Notes: a model not told the origin generated them from the letters alone. Shown: positions 27,443 to 36,188, counted from the stretch's first letter. The stretch is DNA of 64,000 nucleotides from Desulfosediminicola ganghwensis (GCF_005116675.2 NZ_CP050699.1:5589001-5653000), one strand, 5' to 3'. Numbers and translations: made by a program.

Positions 27443-28894
27443 ATGAGCCAATCGGGTTCGCGAAAATCAACCTATCACTCAACAGTCGGGCGGCGAGACT
27501 TCCTGAAGATGTTGGGTCTGGGAGCCGGAGTCGTCGGTGCAGGAGCTATCGGGCTTGGCTCAACGTCCAAATCATCCTTTGCCGATGTGGATGAGATGAT
27601 GGCCTCACCTTATGCGGAACGTAGTCTGCCCTGGTGGGTCAAGGAGGTCGATGAACCAACCGTGGAGATCGACTGGGACAATATGGAGATATTTCCAGGC
27701 GTCCATAAAACCCTGTTCAACCCTGAAAGCTGGGATAAGCCAGAGGAATACATGGCAATCCATGCCCAGAACATTGCCTCGACAACAGAGAAGGTCAGAA
27801 AAAACGTTCCAGGCTATTCTCTTCGTGACCGTGCCCTGGGAGATGCCAACTGTTGGGGTTGGGGCGCGCTGAGTTCAATCGCCCCTTCATGGACCGGTCC
27901 CGATATCAAATCGTTCAACGGCTGGGAACATCCGACCATGTTCTATACCCCGGATCAGTTTGGAGTCCCTCGGTACGAGGGTACTCCTGAGGAAAATTCT
28001 CGCATGTTACGGGTGGCCGGACGCATCCTCGGCGCAGCCGACATGGGCTTTGTCAAGCTCAACAAAAGAACCAAAAAGCTCCTGTACGGCTCCGTCCGCT
28101 TTGAAAACGTTGAAAAAGGCTACGATGCCGGGGACGGCACCTTCATCCTGCCCGACAAGGACCTGTGGGTCATCTGCGCAGTCATTCCACAATCGTTGTG
28201 GATGGCACAATACACCGACCGCATGAGCTGGGCATCTGCCAATACCGCCGCCTATTCCAGAGCCAATATTTATTCCAATCGCATCAACGTATTCCTGCGC
28301 GGCCTCGGCTACCAGCACTACGGCGGCCATACCGGCTCCGTTGGCCGCACCGTCGGTTTCGGTGTCATGGCCGGACTGGGCGAATACGGTCGTGCCGGCA
28401 TTTTAGTCAGCCCGCAGTGGGGTACCAATTTCCGCACAGTCATGCTGACCGTAACAGATCTTCCGCTGGCAGAAACCAAGCCGATCGACGCGGGAATTCT
28501 CGAATTCTGCAAGGCCTGCAAAAAATGCGCTGAAATGTGTCCGTCTGAAGCAATTCCGAAAGACAGCGAACCTTTCTGGGGCGGCGATAAATCCTGGCAG
28601 GCAAAAGGGATCAAGGGCTGGTATCAGGATGCCAAGAAGTGCTACTCCTATATGCTCGGCGGAGACCCGGACTGCAGTCGTTGCCAGGCCGTCTGCCCTT
28701 TTACCAAGTTCGATGAAGCGGTCATGCATGATCTGGTTCGCATCGCCATTTCCAAAGCACCTGCTCTTAACAATGCCATACGCGAGCTGGATGATGTCTT
28801 TGGCTACGGTCAGGAACCTGCACAGGAGAAATCTCCATGGGATGTCAATCCGATGGACATTCCCCTGTTCGGTCTCGACAAATCACGCTCATAA
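27443..28894 (+). CDS. rdhA: Reductive dehalogenase catalytic subunit 2
   Basis: The 483-residue RdhA has a twin-arginine signal GRRDFLKMLG (about residues 15-24) and two C-terminal cluster motifs: CKACKKCAEMCP (about 356-367) and CSRCQAVCP (about 410-418) with an upstream Cys in KCYSYMLGG. The central region includes GLGEYGRAGILVSPQWG, comparable to GLGEYSRSGMVMVPELG in RdhA1, but the two proteins are clearly diverged, so substrates may differ. Start chosen at 27443, six bases after GGAGGT; a longer frame begins at 27428. rdhB2 follows after 15 bp. It is exported folded, with its corrinoid, by the Tat system. Confidence 0.93.
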   Translation: MSQSGSRKSTYHSTVGRRDFLKMLGLGAGVVGAGAIGLGSTSKSSFADVDEMMASPYAERSLPWWVKEVDEPTVEIDWDNMEIFPGVHKTLFNPESWDKPEEYMAIHAQNIASTTEKVRKNVPGYSLRDRALGDANCWGWGALSSIAPSWTGPDIKSFNGWEHPTMFYTPDQFGVPRYEGTPEENSRMLRVAGRILGAADMGFVKLNKRTKKLLYGSVRFENVEKGYDAGDGTFILPDKDLWVICAVIPQSLWMAQYTDRMSWASANTAAYSRANIYSNRINVFLRGLGYQHYGGHTGSVGRTVGFGVMAGLGEYGRAGILVSPQWGTNFRTVMLTVTDLPLAETKPIDAGILEFCKACKKCAEMCPSEAIPKDSEPFWGGDKSWQAKGIKGWYQDAKKCYSYMLGGDPDCSRCQAVCPFTKFDEAVMHDLVRIAISKAPALNNAIRELDDVFGYGQEPAQEKSPWDVNPMDIPLFGLDKSRS

Positions 28895-28909
28895 AGAAAG
28901 GAGAATATC

Positions 28910-29212
28910 ATGCGTATCGTTAGCTGGAACTGGTTCTGGTATGTGCTGCTCGGCTTTATCATGGGCGGTGGAGCGTTTTTCCTCTACTCATTGCTCAAGG
29001 AAAAATGTGTCAAGTTAGTCTGGCATGAACTGACCCTTACAACCCTGTCCTTTGTAACCTTCATGTTTCTGGGACAAACCTTTATCTCCTCATTTAATGA
29101 AGGTGAGCCCCGAGCTGCCTGGTTGAGTGTTGTGTTTCTGGGACTGCCGATCATTATCATGGCGGTTATCGTTCGACGCTCCATTCGAGGCAGGATGATT
29201 TCCAACCAGTAA
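28910..29212 (+). CDS. rdhB: RdhB-type membrane anchor of reductive dehalogenase 2
   Basis: The 100-residue protein has three hydrophobic helices (about residues 8-27, 40-60 and 68-88) and a basic end (RRSIRGRMISNQ). The WFWYVLLGFIMGGGAFFLY segment fits the RdhB pattern of an aromatic-rich first helix. AAAGGAGA precedes the ATG. Position between rdhA2 and the rdhC-like gene supports the role of tethering RdhA2 to the periplasmic face of the membrane. Confidence 0.83.
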   Translation: MRIVSWNWFWYVLLGFIMGGGAFFLYSLLKEKCVKLVWHELTLTTLSFVTFMFLGQTFISSFNEGEPRAAWLSVVFLGLPIIIMAVIVRRSIRGRMISNQ

Positions 29213-29326
29213 CCCTGAACAGGTTGACTCCATATCTTCCACGGCACTGTGGCACAGAAGGATTTCGACTGTCCGCAATAAAAATGCAGGCACTCTATAA
29301 CAAAGGCAAAACAGCGGTACAACACG

Positions 29327-30604
29327 ATGCAATCTGAATCCTTCACTGAAACGCCCACCCAGGCGGACAGCAGTCACAGGGCCAGATACCAGGCAGCACG
29401 AGCGGCTCAACCCGACAGGCGAAAAAAAAGAGAACGCGTTTTTGCCGTAGTAACAATCGTGCTGATCATTGCTGCCTGGATGATCGGCTTCAACCGTGAA
29501 AATGGGGACATGGAGCCTTATCTTCACCAGGCGATGCCCGAGGCCGAGCGCCTTGAAAAAACCCGAAGCGGAAGCTATGCGGCCTATAGTTCAGAACAGG
29601 TTATAGGCTACATCGTTGTCGGAGAAGGGAACGGCTACGGAGGACCGATGAACCTTGCAGTCGCAACCGATCTGCAGGGCAGGATCGTCGGTCTGGCTGT
29701 TGTCCGCCATCGTGAGACTCCCAGTTGGTTTAAACGGGTTCAGGAAAACGGATTTTTCTCCGGCCTGATCGGTAAAAGCTTTAGGGACCCGTTTACCCTC
29801 GGCCGTGATATTGATGCTGTCAGCGGAGCGACGTACACCTCCCGCGGGATTGCAGATGCCGCACTGCGCGGGAGCCGTCTGGTGGCCGAAAAGAACCTGA
29901 ATTTTTCTGTTCCTGCGCAGGCACCGCCAAAAATTGTATTCGGTCTGCCGGAAATCGTGCTGCTGGCGCTGTTTGCCCTTGGCTTCATCGGCCATCGAAA
30001 ATCGTTTCGCTACAAGAAAAAATTACGCTGGTTCTGCATGCTGACCGGCATGTTTTCCCTCGGCTTTATCTATACAAATCCTCTGACCATTTCTCTTATC
30101 AACAAGATGCTGCTCGGGTTCTGGCCGGACTGGCACACCCATCTCTACTGGTATCTGTTGCTCGGTGGGATCCTTTTCACTTTGACGGCGTCAGGCAAAA
30201 ATCCCTACTGTGAATGGTTCTGCCCTTTTGGGGCCGCACAGGAGTGTATGGGCAAAATCGGTGGCGCCAAGCCCTATGCCATATCTCGCTACAGGTCTTT
30301 GCTGAAGTGGCTGCAGCGCGGCCTGGCCCTGGCAGCGATCCTCGTTGCCCTGATGTACCGCAATCCTGGAATATCCAGTTATGAAATATTCGGCACCCTG
30401 TTCGATCTGAAAGGGAATATCCCGCAGTTTTTTCTACTGGCCCTGGTGATATTGGCTTCCCTTTTTGTTCACCGCCCATGGTGCCGCTATCTTTGCCCGC
30501 TCAAGCCACTAGAAGCGTTTATCAGATTCCTTAAAACCTGGCTGAAAAATATATGGCCCAACAAAAACACAGTAACAGTAACAGTAACCCCAAAGAACAA
30601 CTGA
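29327..30604 (+). CDS. rdhC: RdhC/NosR-type FMN-binding membrane protein, cluster 2
   Basis: The 425-residue protein has a basic cytoplasmic N-terminus, a first helix (about 42-57), a periplasmic FMN domain with the flavinylation motif SGATYTSRG (about residue 165), about five more helices and the ferredoxin motifs CEWFCP and CRYLCP. This is the same plan as the protein at 13901-15070. The Thr of SGAT is the expected FMN attachment point. The last 50 bases overlap the next small gene. The 115-bp gap from rdhB2 is the largest within this cluster. Confidence 0.87.
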   Translation: MQSESFTETPTQADSSHRARYQAARAAQPDRRKKRERVFAVVTIVLIIAAWMIGFNRENGDMEPYLHQAMPEAERLEKTRSGSYAAYSSEQVIGYIVVGEGNGYGGPMNLAVATDLQGRIVGLAVVRHRETPSWFKRVQENGFFSGLIGKSFRDPFTLGRDIDAVSGATYTSRGIADAALRGSRLVAEKNLNFSVPAQAPPKIVFGLPEIVLLALFALGFIGHRKSFRYKKKLRWFCMLTGMFSLGFIYTNPLTISLINKMLLGFWPDWHTHLYWYLLLGGILFTLTASGKNPYCEWFCPFGAAQECMGKIGGAKPYAISRYRSLLKWLQRGLALAAILVALMYRNPGISSYEIFGTLFDLKGNIPQFFLLALVILASLFVHRPWCRYLCPLKPLEAFIRFLKTWLKNIWPNKNTVTVTVTPKNN

Positions 30605-30804
30605 TTGTTGCTTTTGTTCTTGTCAGCTCCATGTTGATCATGACCGACGTGGGGATGAATCTTGCCGAGGAAATCCGCATTACGTCTGAACTCAAAACCA
30701 TTTCCACGGAATTGACAAAGCCCCAGCCGAAAATTGAGCCAACACTTTCGGGAGAAGAGCTGCAGGAATGGACTGAGCGCCTGAAAAAACAATCAGATAC
30801 ATGA
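30553..30804 (+). CDS. Small membrane protein ending the second rdh operon
   Basis: The 83-residue protein has a polar Asn/Ser-rich start, one hydrophobic helix (LIVAFVLVSSMLIMTDVGM, about 17-35) and a charged, probably helical C-terminus (EELQEWTERLKKQSD). Its start overlaps the end of the rdhC-like gene in another frame, an arrangement seen also at the end of cluster 1. No known family is recognised. The shared place, size and topology suggest a fourth, unnamed component of this dehalogenase system. Confidence 0.65.
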   Translation: MAQQKHSNSNSNPKEQLIVAFVLVSSMLIMTDVGMNLAEEIRITSELKTISTELTKPQPKIEPTLSGEELQEWTERLKKQSDT

Positions 30805-30939
30805 ACCCGCTAGACGAGCCGTCCCTCGAAGCAATGTCTAAATGAGAATACTGGTTTTCGTGCCGGAATCGCTAAAGAACAGTGTTTACCGATCCGGCTT
30901 AATTTGCAGCATAATCATTTCAAGGAAGGTAGATGAACC

Positions 30940-31869
30940 ATGCGTCAAATCACCAAACTGTTGGCCACACTTACTTTATGCGTCCTACTATTATGTTCAG
31001 TTGCAGGAGCCTTTGCTGCAACGTCAGGTTCTCATTATCCCTTCGGCGGCGAGGGCGTCATGGCCGCCTCCATGCCCCCTCCCGGGTTCCATTACCGAGT
31101 CTATAACACCTGGTACAATCCTACCCAGACAAACAACGATAGTGGCGATAACAGCGGCCTCGACTTCAATCTTGACGTGTTCTCCAGCGTTCACCGTTTT
31201 ATCCATGTTACCGGCATCAAAATTCTGGGAGCAGATTACACCTATAACCTCATTGTGCCTTTGGTTTCAAAGGATATCAGCATCACCGACTTTGGCATTT
31301 CCGACAGCAAATCATTATCGATGGGAGATATAGTCCTTGAGCCGTTCGCGCTTGGCTGGCACGGCAAGCGCTGGGATGCTTCTCTCGGGCTGGCGATAAT
31401 AGCACCTACAGGAGAGTATGACGCGCATAAGCCAGCCTCTCCAGGTCTGGGATACTGGTCCGGTATGCTGACTTTAGGCGGCACGTACTTCTTCGACGAA
31501 CAGAAGACGCTCTCTTTCAGTGCCTTGACGAGAACCCTCGTCAATACTGAACAGGATGACACGGGCGTGACTCCCGGCTCCGAGTTTGTGGTCGAATACG
31601 GCCTGGGTAAAATGTTCCACGTCAGTGATAATTTTCTGGTACGACCGGGAATTGCCGGATGTGCTTACTGGCAGCTCGAAGATGACAGCGATGACGGCCC
31701 GGGCACATTTGCCGACGAACGCAAAAGAGCTGCGGCACTGGGGCTCGAGATCAACCTGATGCATCTGCCCAGCCTGATACAGGCCAACCTGCGGGTTCTG
31801 CGTGAATTTGAAGCCAGGAATACCGCAGAAGGCTCAATGGTTACCCTGACGTTGACCAAGTCATTCTAA
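30940..31869 (+). CDS. Outer-membrane protein of the phenol-degradation MetA family
   Basis: The 309-residue protein has a cleavable signal peptide (residues 1-27, LLCSVAGAFAA) and a mature start HYPFGGEGVMAASMPPPGFHYRVYN, typical of the Phenol_MetA_deg (SphA-like) barrel family, and ends in Phe (TLTLTKSF). Members sit in aromatic-compound catabolic clusters and are thought to move hydrophobic or aromatic substrates across the outer membrane. A GGAAGGT site precedes the ATG. Its place just after the rdhA2 cluster suggests uptake of a haloaromatic electron acceptor. Confidence 0.83.
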   Translation: MRQITKLLATLTLCVLLLCSVAGAFAATSGSHYPFGGEGVMAASMPPPGFHYRVYNTWYNPTQTNNDSGDNSGLDFNLDVFSSVHRFIHVTGIKILGADYTYNLIVPLVSKDISITDFGISDSKSLSMGDIVLEPFALGWHGKRWDASLGLAIIAPTGEYDAHKPASPGLGYWSGMLTLGGTYFFDEQKTLSFSALTRTLVNTEQDDTGVTPGSEFVVEYGLGKMFHVSDNFLVRPGIAGCAYWQLEDDSDDGPGTFADERKRAAALGLEINLMHLPSLIQANLRVLREFEARNTAEGSMVTLTLTKSF

Positions 31870-32124
31870 GCCGGATTTCTCATGACTTTTTTGATCTGAA
31901 TCTCAAATTATTGCTGACACACAATGAATTAGTTGAGTTGAAAATCGGAGTGTTTTTCGTTTCAGGTCAAAACAGGTCACCCTGCCGGTCAAGAGATTTC
32001 TTCCGCATACTCTTCGATACAGGCCATGGGCGGTAGATTAATACAGCACCACGGCCTGTATCTCGATCTGCGGAAAACTTTCTTGATGAGAAATTCGGGC
32101 TAATCCACCCTGAGCCACACGTCA
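31870..32124. other. Gene-free stretch before tatA
   Basis: No convincing gene, promoter or repeat seen. Together with the hairpin and the ribosome site that follow, it forms the roughly 310-bp leader between the outer-membrane protein and tatA. Confidence 0.4.
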
Positions 32125-32149
32125 AGGCAGTCCGATACTCGGACTGCCT
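32125..32149 (+). terminator. 11-bp hairpin upstream of tatA
   Basis: Arms at 32125-32135 and 32139-32149 pair perfectly around a three-base loop, followed by a C run instead of T. It may be a weak terminator of the upstream gene or a 5' leader element of tatA. Confidence 0.45.
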
Positions 32150-32180
32150 GCCCCCCACATCAGATAACAGGAGAGAGTAG

Positions 32181-32336
32181 ATGTTCGGAATTGGAACCCA
32201 GGAATTACTCATTGTCCTGATGCTGGTAATGATTGTCTTTGGTGCCGGCAAATTGCCGCAAATAGGATCTTCTCTGGGACAGGGAATTCGAAATTTCAAA
32301 CAAGGAATCAGGGGTGATGAAGAAAACACAGCCTGA
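32181..32336 (+). CDS. tatA: Short TatA/E twin-arginine translocase subunit
   Basis: This 51-residue protein was found by direct reading. It starts [20 protein letters not shown], a single membrane helix, followed by the hallmark [10 protein letters not shown] hinge and an amphipathic helix ([14 protein letters not shown]), ending with a short acidic tail. TatA forms the pore-related complex that exports folded proteins with twin-arginine signals. GGAGAG lies six bases before the ATG. At 51 residues it is at the short end of the family. It lies beside three genes encoding Tat-exported redox proteins, so a dedicated role for the island is plausible. Confidence 0.92.
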   Translation: MFGIGTQELLIVLMLVMIVFGAGKLPQIGSSLGQGIRNFKQGIRGDEENTA

Positions 32337-32610
32337 CCCGGGCTGCTCTGCTCATTACCCCGCCAGGCCCTGACCTGGTCCCCGGTATCTTCTGCTATGG
32401 TTCGGCACCCGGTATAACCTGCACAGGAGATACCGGTTTTTTCCCGCCAGGAATAATGCTGGTGACATTCAACACCCATAGGCTTGAATGTATCCCGGCT
32501 GTCGCCTCTCGCCTCTCAACAACAGCTCGGATATAATTTTTTCCTTTTCAGCCAGCACGATTGTATAGAAATCTCCAAACCACTCGACTCGCACCTGACT
32601 TCCGCCCCTG

Positions 32611-33138
32611 TTAATCATAACTCCACTTCCTGCGAAGTGACCAGATTCCACGCTGGCCCCCGCTCGGCTCCGGCTGGGTGACGATGATCTGATTGCCCTC
32701 ACCCCACCAGGCAACTACGTAATAGTATTTTGTGTAGAGCATACCGATCCGCTCACCGTTTTTACCTGTTATCTCCATACCGCGATATTTGATCTGGATA
32801 TATTCTATATCATCGACTTCACAGAACTTACCGGGAAAATTCTCCACCCAGCTCTTCAGCTGACCACCCACCTTGAACTCATGCCAGAACTCTGATTTGA
32901 GCTGATACTCTTTTCTCAATGCCAGCAAAGCAGTCGGCTCCCCCGAGGGACCGTTAAAATAATAGCGATATTCAGGTTGGAGTTTTCCGCTCTTGAACTC
33001 CTGATCAACCTGCCAGTTCATAGTTACCCTGGCATAGTCTTTTGCCGGCCCACAGCCACTCAAAAGAACCAGGAAACTGAACAACGCCATTACCACCAGT
33101 ACATTGCCCCGATTCCCGAGAATACTTTTTATCACCAT
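32611..33138 (-). CDS. Lipoprotein of unknown function at the island edge
   Basis: The 175-residue protein has an N-terminal hydrophobic stretch with a lipobox (FLVLLSGCGPA), predicting lipid attachment at the Cys near residue 29. The mature part is rich in aromatics (KYYYVVAWWGEG) and ends IWSLRRKWSYD. I start at 33138, with AGAGG upstream; a longer frame to 33174 lacks a ribosome site. Its last 54 codons are nearly duplicated at 13158-13325. No family recognised. Confidence 0.78.
   Translation of the reverse strand: MVIKSILGNRGNVLVVMALFSFLVLLSGCGPAKDYARVTMNWQVDQEFKSGKLQPEYRYYFNGPSGEPTALLALRKEYQLKSEFWHEFKVGGQLKSWVENFPGKFCEVDDIEYIQIKYRGMEITGKNGERIGMLYTKYYYVVAWWGEGNQIIVTQPEPSGGQRGIWSLRRKWSYD
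32614..32778. repeat. Right copy of the 165-bp direct repeat
   Basis: It is the partner of 13161-13325, in the same orientation, with about seven mismatches, and lies within the 3' end of the intact lipoprotein gene. Weaker similarity continues past the stop codon to about 32545. Confidence 0.85.
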
Positions 33139-33403
33139 AACTTGCCTCTTATGTCTTTCTATGCTCCGTTCCATGGATTTTTTTCAACGTTTGGTAATTA
33201 CGATTATAACTACATTTGTTCAATTTCACTTTTGAAACAACCTCACCCAACTATCTAAAACCATTTTCTGCAATATTTGGGTTGCTCAATCACAAAAACA
33301 GTGCGATATTGTCTGTCCATCTAGATAATCTACATCCTCCGCGTCACACAGTGTTTCGAGACGCTTATCAATTTCTTTCCCCTATCGGACAGGAGTACCT
33401 TCC

Positions 33404-33961
33404 ATGAAAAAGCAGATGATTATTTCCGTTATGTCAAAAGACAGACCCGGGGTAATTGCCGATATTACCGGAGCAATCTATACCCTCGACGGCGATCTGG
33501 CAGACCTCAACCAGTCTGTACTCTGCGGCTATCTGAACATGATCCTGATCGCCACGTTTGACGAGGATGTCACCCCTGAAGACGTGCATGCGGAAATTTC
33601 CCACATCAACACTCCAGTCAAGTTTGAGGTCGCTATCAAAGTGATGCATGAGCATGTCGAGTTGGCATCAATGCCGCTTCCTCCAGACACCTATGTGATG
33701 ACTGCTCAGGGTAAAAACAAGAGTGGTCTGGTACATAAGGTCAGCAAATTCTGCCAGCATCACAATATAAATATCCGTGACCTCGCAACGACCCTGCGCG
33801 ACGGCCAGTACACCATGGTGCTGCAACTCGATCTCACCCAGGTTGAATCCATTGCCACCGTTCAGGAGTCGCTGGCTCTGTTCTCCGAAGAGACCGACCT
33901 GAAAGTAATGATGCAGCATAATGATATTTTTCAGGCAACCCACGAAGTTACTTTGCATTAA
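33404..33961 (+). CDS. Two-ACT-domain protein (GcvR-like)
   Basis: The 185-residue protein consists of two ACT domains, about 4-85 (IISVMSKDRPGVIADITGAI) and 95-175 (VMTAQGKNKSGLVHKVSKF). ACT domains bind amino acids. It is followed after 29 bp by a PFL-family (UPF0210) gene, a pairing found in many bacteria, where the ACT partner is usually a single-domain UPF0237 protein. The ligand and role are unknown. An ATG at 33404 follows GGAGTACC. Confidence 0.83.
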   Translation: MKKQMIISVMSKDRPGVIADITGAIYTLDGDLADLNQSVLCGYLNMILIATFDEDVTPEDVHAEISHINTPVKFEVAIKVMHEHVELASMPLPPDTYVMTAQGKNKSGLVHKVSKFCQHHNINIRDLATTLRDGQYTMVLQLDLTQVESIATVQESLALFSEETDLKVMMQHNDIFQATHEVTLH

Positions 33962-33990
33962 TCCTCACATTTCACGACCAGGAGTTGATC

Positions 33991-35373
33991 ATGTTACGTT
34001 CAGACCAGATTCTCGCCACCGTTGAGATGATTCAGAAAGAGAATCTCGACGTGCGCACCGTCACCATGGGTATCAACCTGCTTGATTGCCGTGGCACCGA
34101 TGTTGAGGATACCTGCCGAAAAGTTGAAGAAAAGATCGTCAGATTTGCCGGAAATTTCGTCGCAACCTGCAATGAGATCAGTCGAAATCTCGGCATCCCC
34201 ATCGTTAATAAGCGTATTTCCGTCACCCCAATCGCCTTCGTTGGCTCGGGCTTTGATCAGCACGGCTTTGTTGAACTTGCCAAAGCTCTTGATCGCGCTG
34301 CCACAGCAGTGGGCGTTGATATCCTGGGTGGCTTCTCTGCCCAGGTGGAAAAAGGCATGACAGCCACCGACCATGAATACGTCAAGTCGCTGCCCGAAGC
34401 TCTTGCCCAGACTGATAAAATTTGCGCATCCATCAATATAGGTACCAGCCAGAAAGGTATCAACATGGATGCTCTGGCCATGATGGGCCCCACCATCAAG
34501 GAGATCGCCGAAAAAACCAAAGAGCAAAACGGCTTCGGCGCCGCCAAGTTTGTTGTGTTCTGCAATCAGCCCGGCGACAATCCTTTTATGGCCGGTGCCA
34601 TCCACGGACTAGAAGAGGCTGACGTTGTGCTTAATGTCGGCGTCAGCGGTCCCGGCGTTATCGCCAGGTCACTGGAGAGACTGATCGAGGATCACAACGG
34701 TACCAAACCCCTGCCCCTTGACGAAATCGCCGAAGAGATCAAACAGACCACCTTCCGGGTTACCCGCTGCGGTGAGCTCGTCGGCCGACAGGTCTCCAAG
34801 GCCCTCGGTATCGAGTTCGGTGTGGTTGACCTCTCTCTTGCCCCAACCCCGGCTATCGGCGACAGCGTCGGCGAGATCTTCAAGATTCTCGGTGTTGACG
34901 CGGTCGGAGCCCCCGGCTCCACCGCTATTCTTGCCATGCTGAACGACGCGGTGAAAAAAGGCGGTATCTTCGCCTCTAAAAATGTCGGCGGGCTCTCCGG
35001 CGCCTTTATTCCGGTGATGGAAGATTCCGTGCTTGCCGATGCGGTCGGCGAGGGCGCACTCTGTATGGAAAAACTTGAGGCCATGACCTGCGTCTGCTCT
35101 GTTGGTCTTGATATGGTTCCCATTCCCGGGTCAACTGATGCCGACACCATCTCCGCCATTATCGCCGATGAAATGGCACTCGGCATGATCAACAACAAGA
35201 CCACCGCAGCCCGCCTCATCCCTGTCCCCGGCATGGAAGCTGGTGATCATGTCAGCTTCGGCGGCCTGTTTGGTGCCAGCCCGATCATGGAGTTGCGCAA
35301 TACCGGTAAGTCTTCCCGATTCATCGGTTGGGGCGGCCGTATTCCGGCCCCCATCCACAGCTTCAAAAACTAA
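33991..35373 (+). CDS. PFL-family protein (UPF0210/DUF711)
   Basis: The 460-residue protein starts MLRSDQILATVEMIQKENLD and contains the conserved stretches RTVTMGINLLDCRG, NVGVSGPGVI and SVGLDMVPIPGSTDADTI of the UPF0210 family, which structurally resembles pyruvate-formate-lyase-like proteins but lacks a known reaction. Start chosen at 33991, seven bases after AGGAG. It is co-transcribed with the ACT-domain gene. A large hairpin follows the stop codon. Confidence 0.88.
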   Translation: MLRSDQILATVEMIQKENLDVRTVTMGINLLDCRGTDVEDTCRKVEEKIVRFAGNFVATCNEISRNLGIPIVNKRISVTPIAFVGSGFDQHGFVELAKALDRAATAVGVDILGGFSAQVEKGMTATDHEYVKSLPEALAQTDKICASINIGTSQKGINMDALAMMGPTIKEIAEKTKEQNGFGAAKFVVFCNQPGDNPFMAGAIHGLEEADVVLNVGVSGPGVIARSLERLIEDHNGTKPLPLDEIAEEIKQTTFRVTRCGELVGRQVSKALGIEFGVVDLSLAPTPAIGDSVGEIFKILGVDAVGAPGSTAILAMLNDAVKKGGIFASKNVGGLSGAFIPVMEDSVLADAVGEGALCMEKLEAMTCVCSVGLDMVPIPGSTDADTISAIIADEMALGMINNKTTAARLIPVPGMEAGDHVSFGGLFGASPIMELRNTGKSSRFIGWGGRIPAPIHSFKN

Positions 35374-35426
35374 TTGAAGCGCCACACGATTTGCCTACCC
35401 TGGTAAGAACTTCTGACCAAGGCCAG

Positions 35427-35471
35427 ATAATCGGCAGGTACAATACAGAATATTTTGTACCTGCCGATTAT
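35427..35471 (+). terminator. 17-bp perfect hairpin after the PFL-family gene
   Basis: Arms at 35427-35443 and 35455-35471 pair without mismatch around an 11-base loop, 55 bp after the stop. There is no T run, so it could stabilise the 3' end or terminate weakly. Confidence 0.6.
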
Positions 35472-35671
35472 TGCACGTTCTTTCCTCCCGGCTGCAGCCC
35501 CTTCTGGGGTTTGACATCCTCTCCCCCCCTCCAATACAATAAAAGAAAGGAATGAGCACAGTTCATGATGCTGCTCACGATCTGCATCCGGTTCCAGCTG
35601 TTTGCACGACCGGCTCCCCACTTCAGGCAGCAACCGTACCGCAACGGTCCTATCACCAAGGAGGCCCCGCA

Positions 35672-36100
35672 ATGAAAAAATTCACCAAGATCCTGCTCCC
35701 CGTCGATGGTTCCAAAACATCCAGAACTGCCAAAGAGCATGCCATCGCCCTGGCCACGGCAATGGAGGCCGAAATCGTGCTGGTGTACATTACCGGGCTT
35801 ATTCCTGCCATTATCACCGGTAAACCACGCGAAGAAGCTATTAACGCCCAGAAGGAAGAGGCGGATACCGTTCTCAAACCGTATCGCAACTACCTCAACG
35901 ATCACAGAATTACCTATAACGAAGTCATCAGCTCTGCCTTTCACCCCGGTGATGAGATTTGCAAAATTGCCAATAACGAAGGATGTGATCTGATAGTCAT
36001 GGGCTCAAGGGGACTGAGTGACATTGAGGGTCTTTTTCTGGGCAGTGTCACCCATCGGGTACTATCCCGCTGCGACATCCCGGTAATGGTCGTTCGCTAA
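35672..36100 (+). CDS. Universal stress protein
   Basis: The 142-residue protein begins MKKFTKILLPVDGSKTS and has the ATP-binding motif GSRGLSDIEGLFLGSVTHRVL (G-2x-G-9x-G-S/T), the classic UspA fold. Start chosen at 35672 because AAGGAGG lies eight bases upstream; the longer open frame from 35552 has no support. It stands alone. Confidence 0.9.
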   Translation: MKKFTKILLPVDGSKTSRTAKEHAIALATAMEAEIVLVYITGLIPAIITGKPREEAINAQKEEADTVLKPYRNYLNDHRITYNEVISSAFHPGDEICKIANNEGCDLIVMGSRGLSDIEGLFLGSVTHRVLSRCDIPVMVVR

Positions 36101-36188
36101 CTGAAGTCATTCGTCACCATTAAAAAAAAGAACACATTCCCATCTGAGAGGACTGGCTGCCGTATTTCTATCGCTCCTGCCGCGACCC

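Noticed and set aside
32100-32180. Open frame reading into tatA from upstream
   Set aside because: A protein-like run exists before the ATG but ends in a stop just ahead of tatA, and no homologue is recognised.
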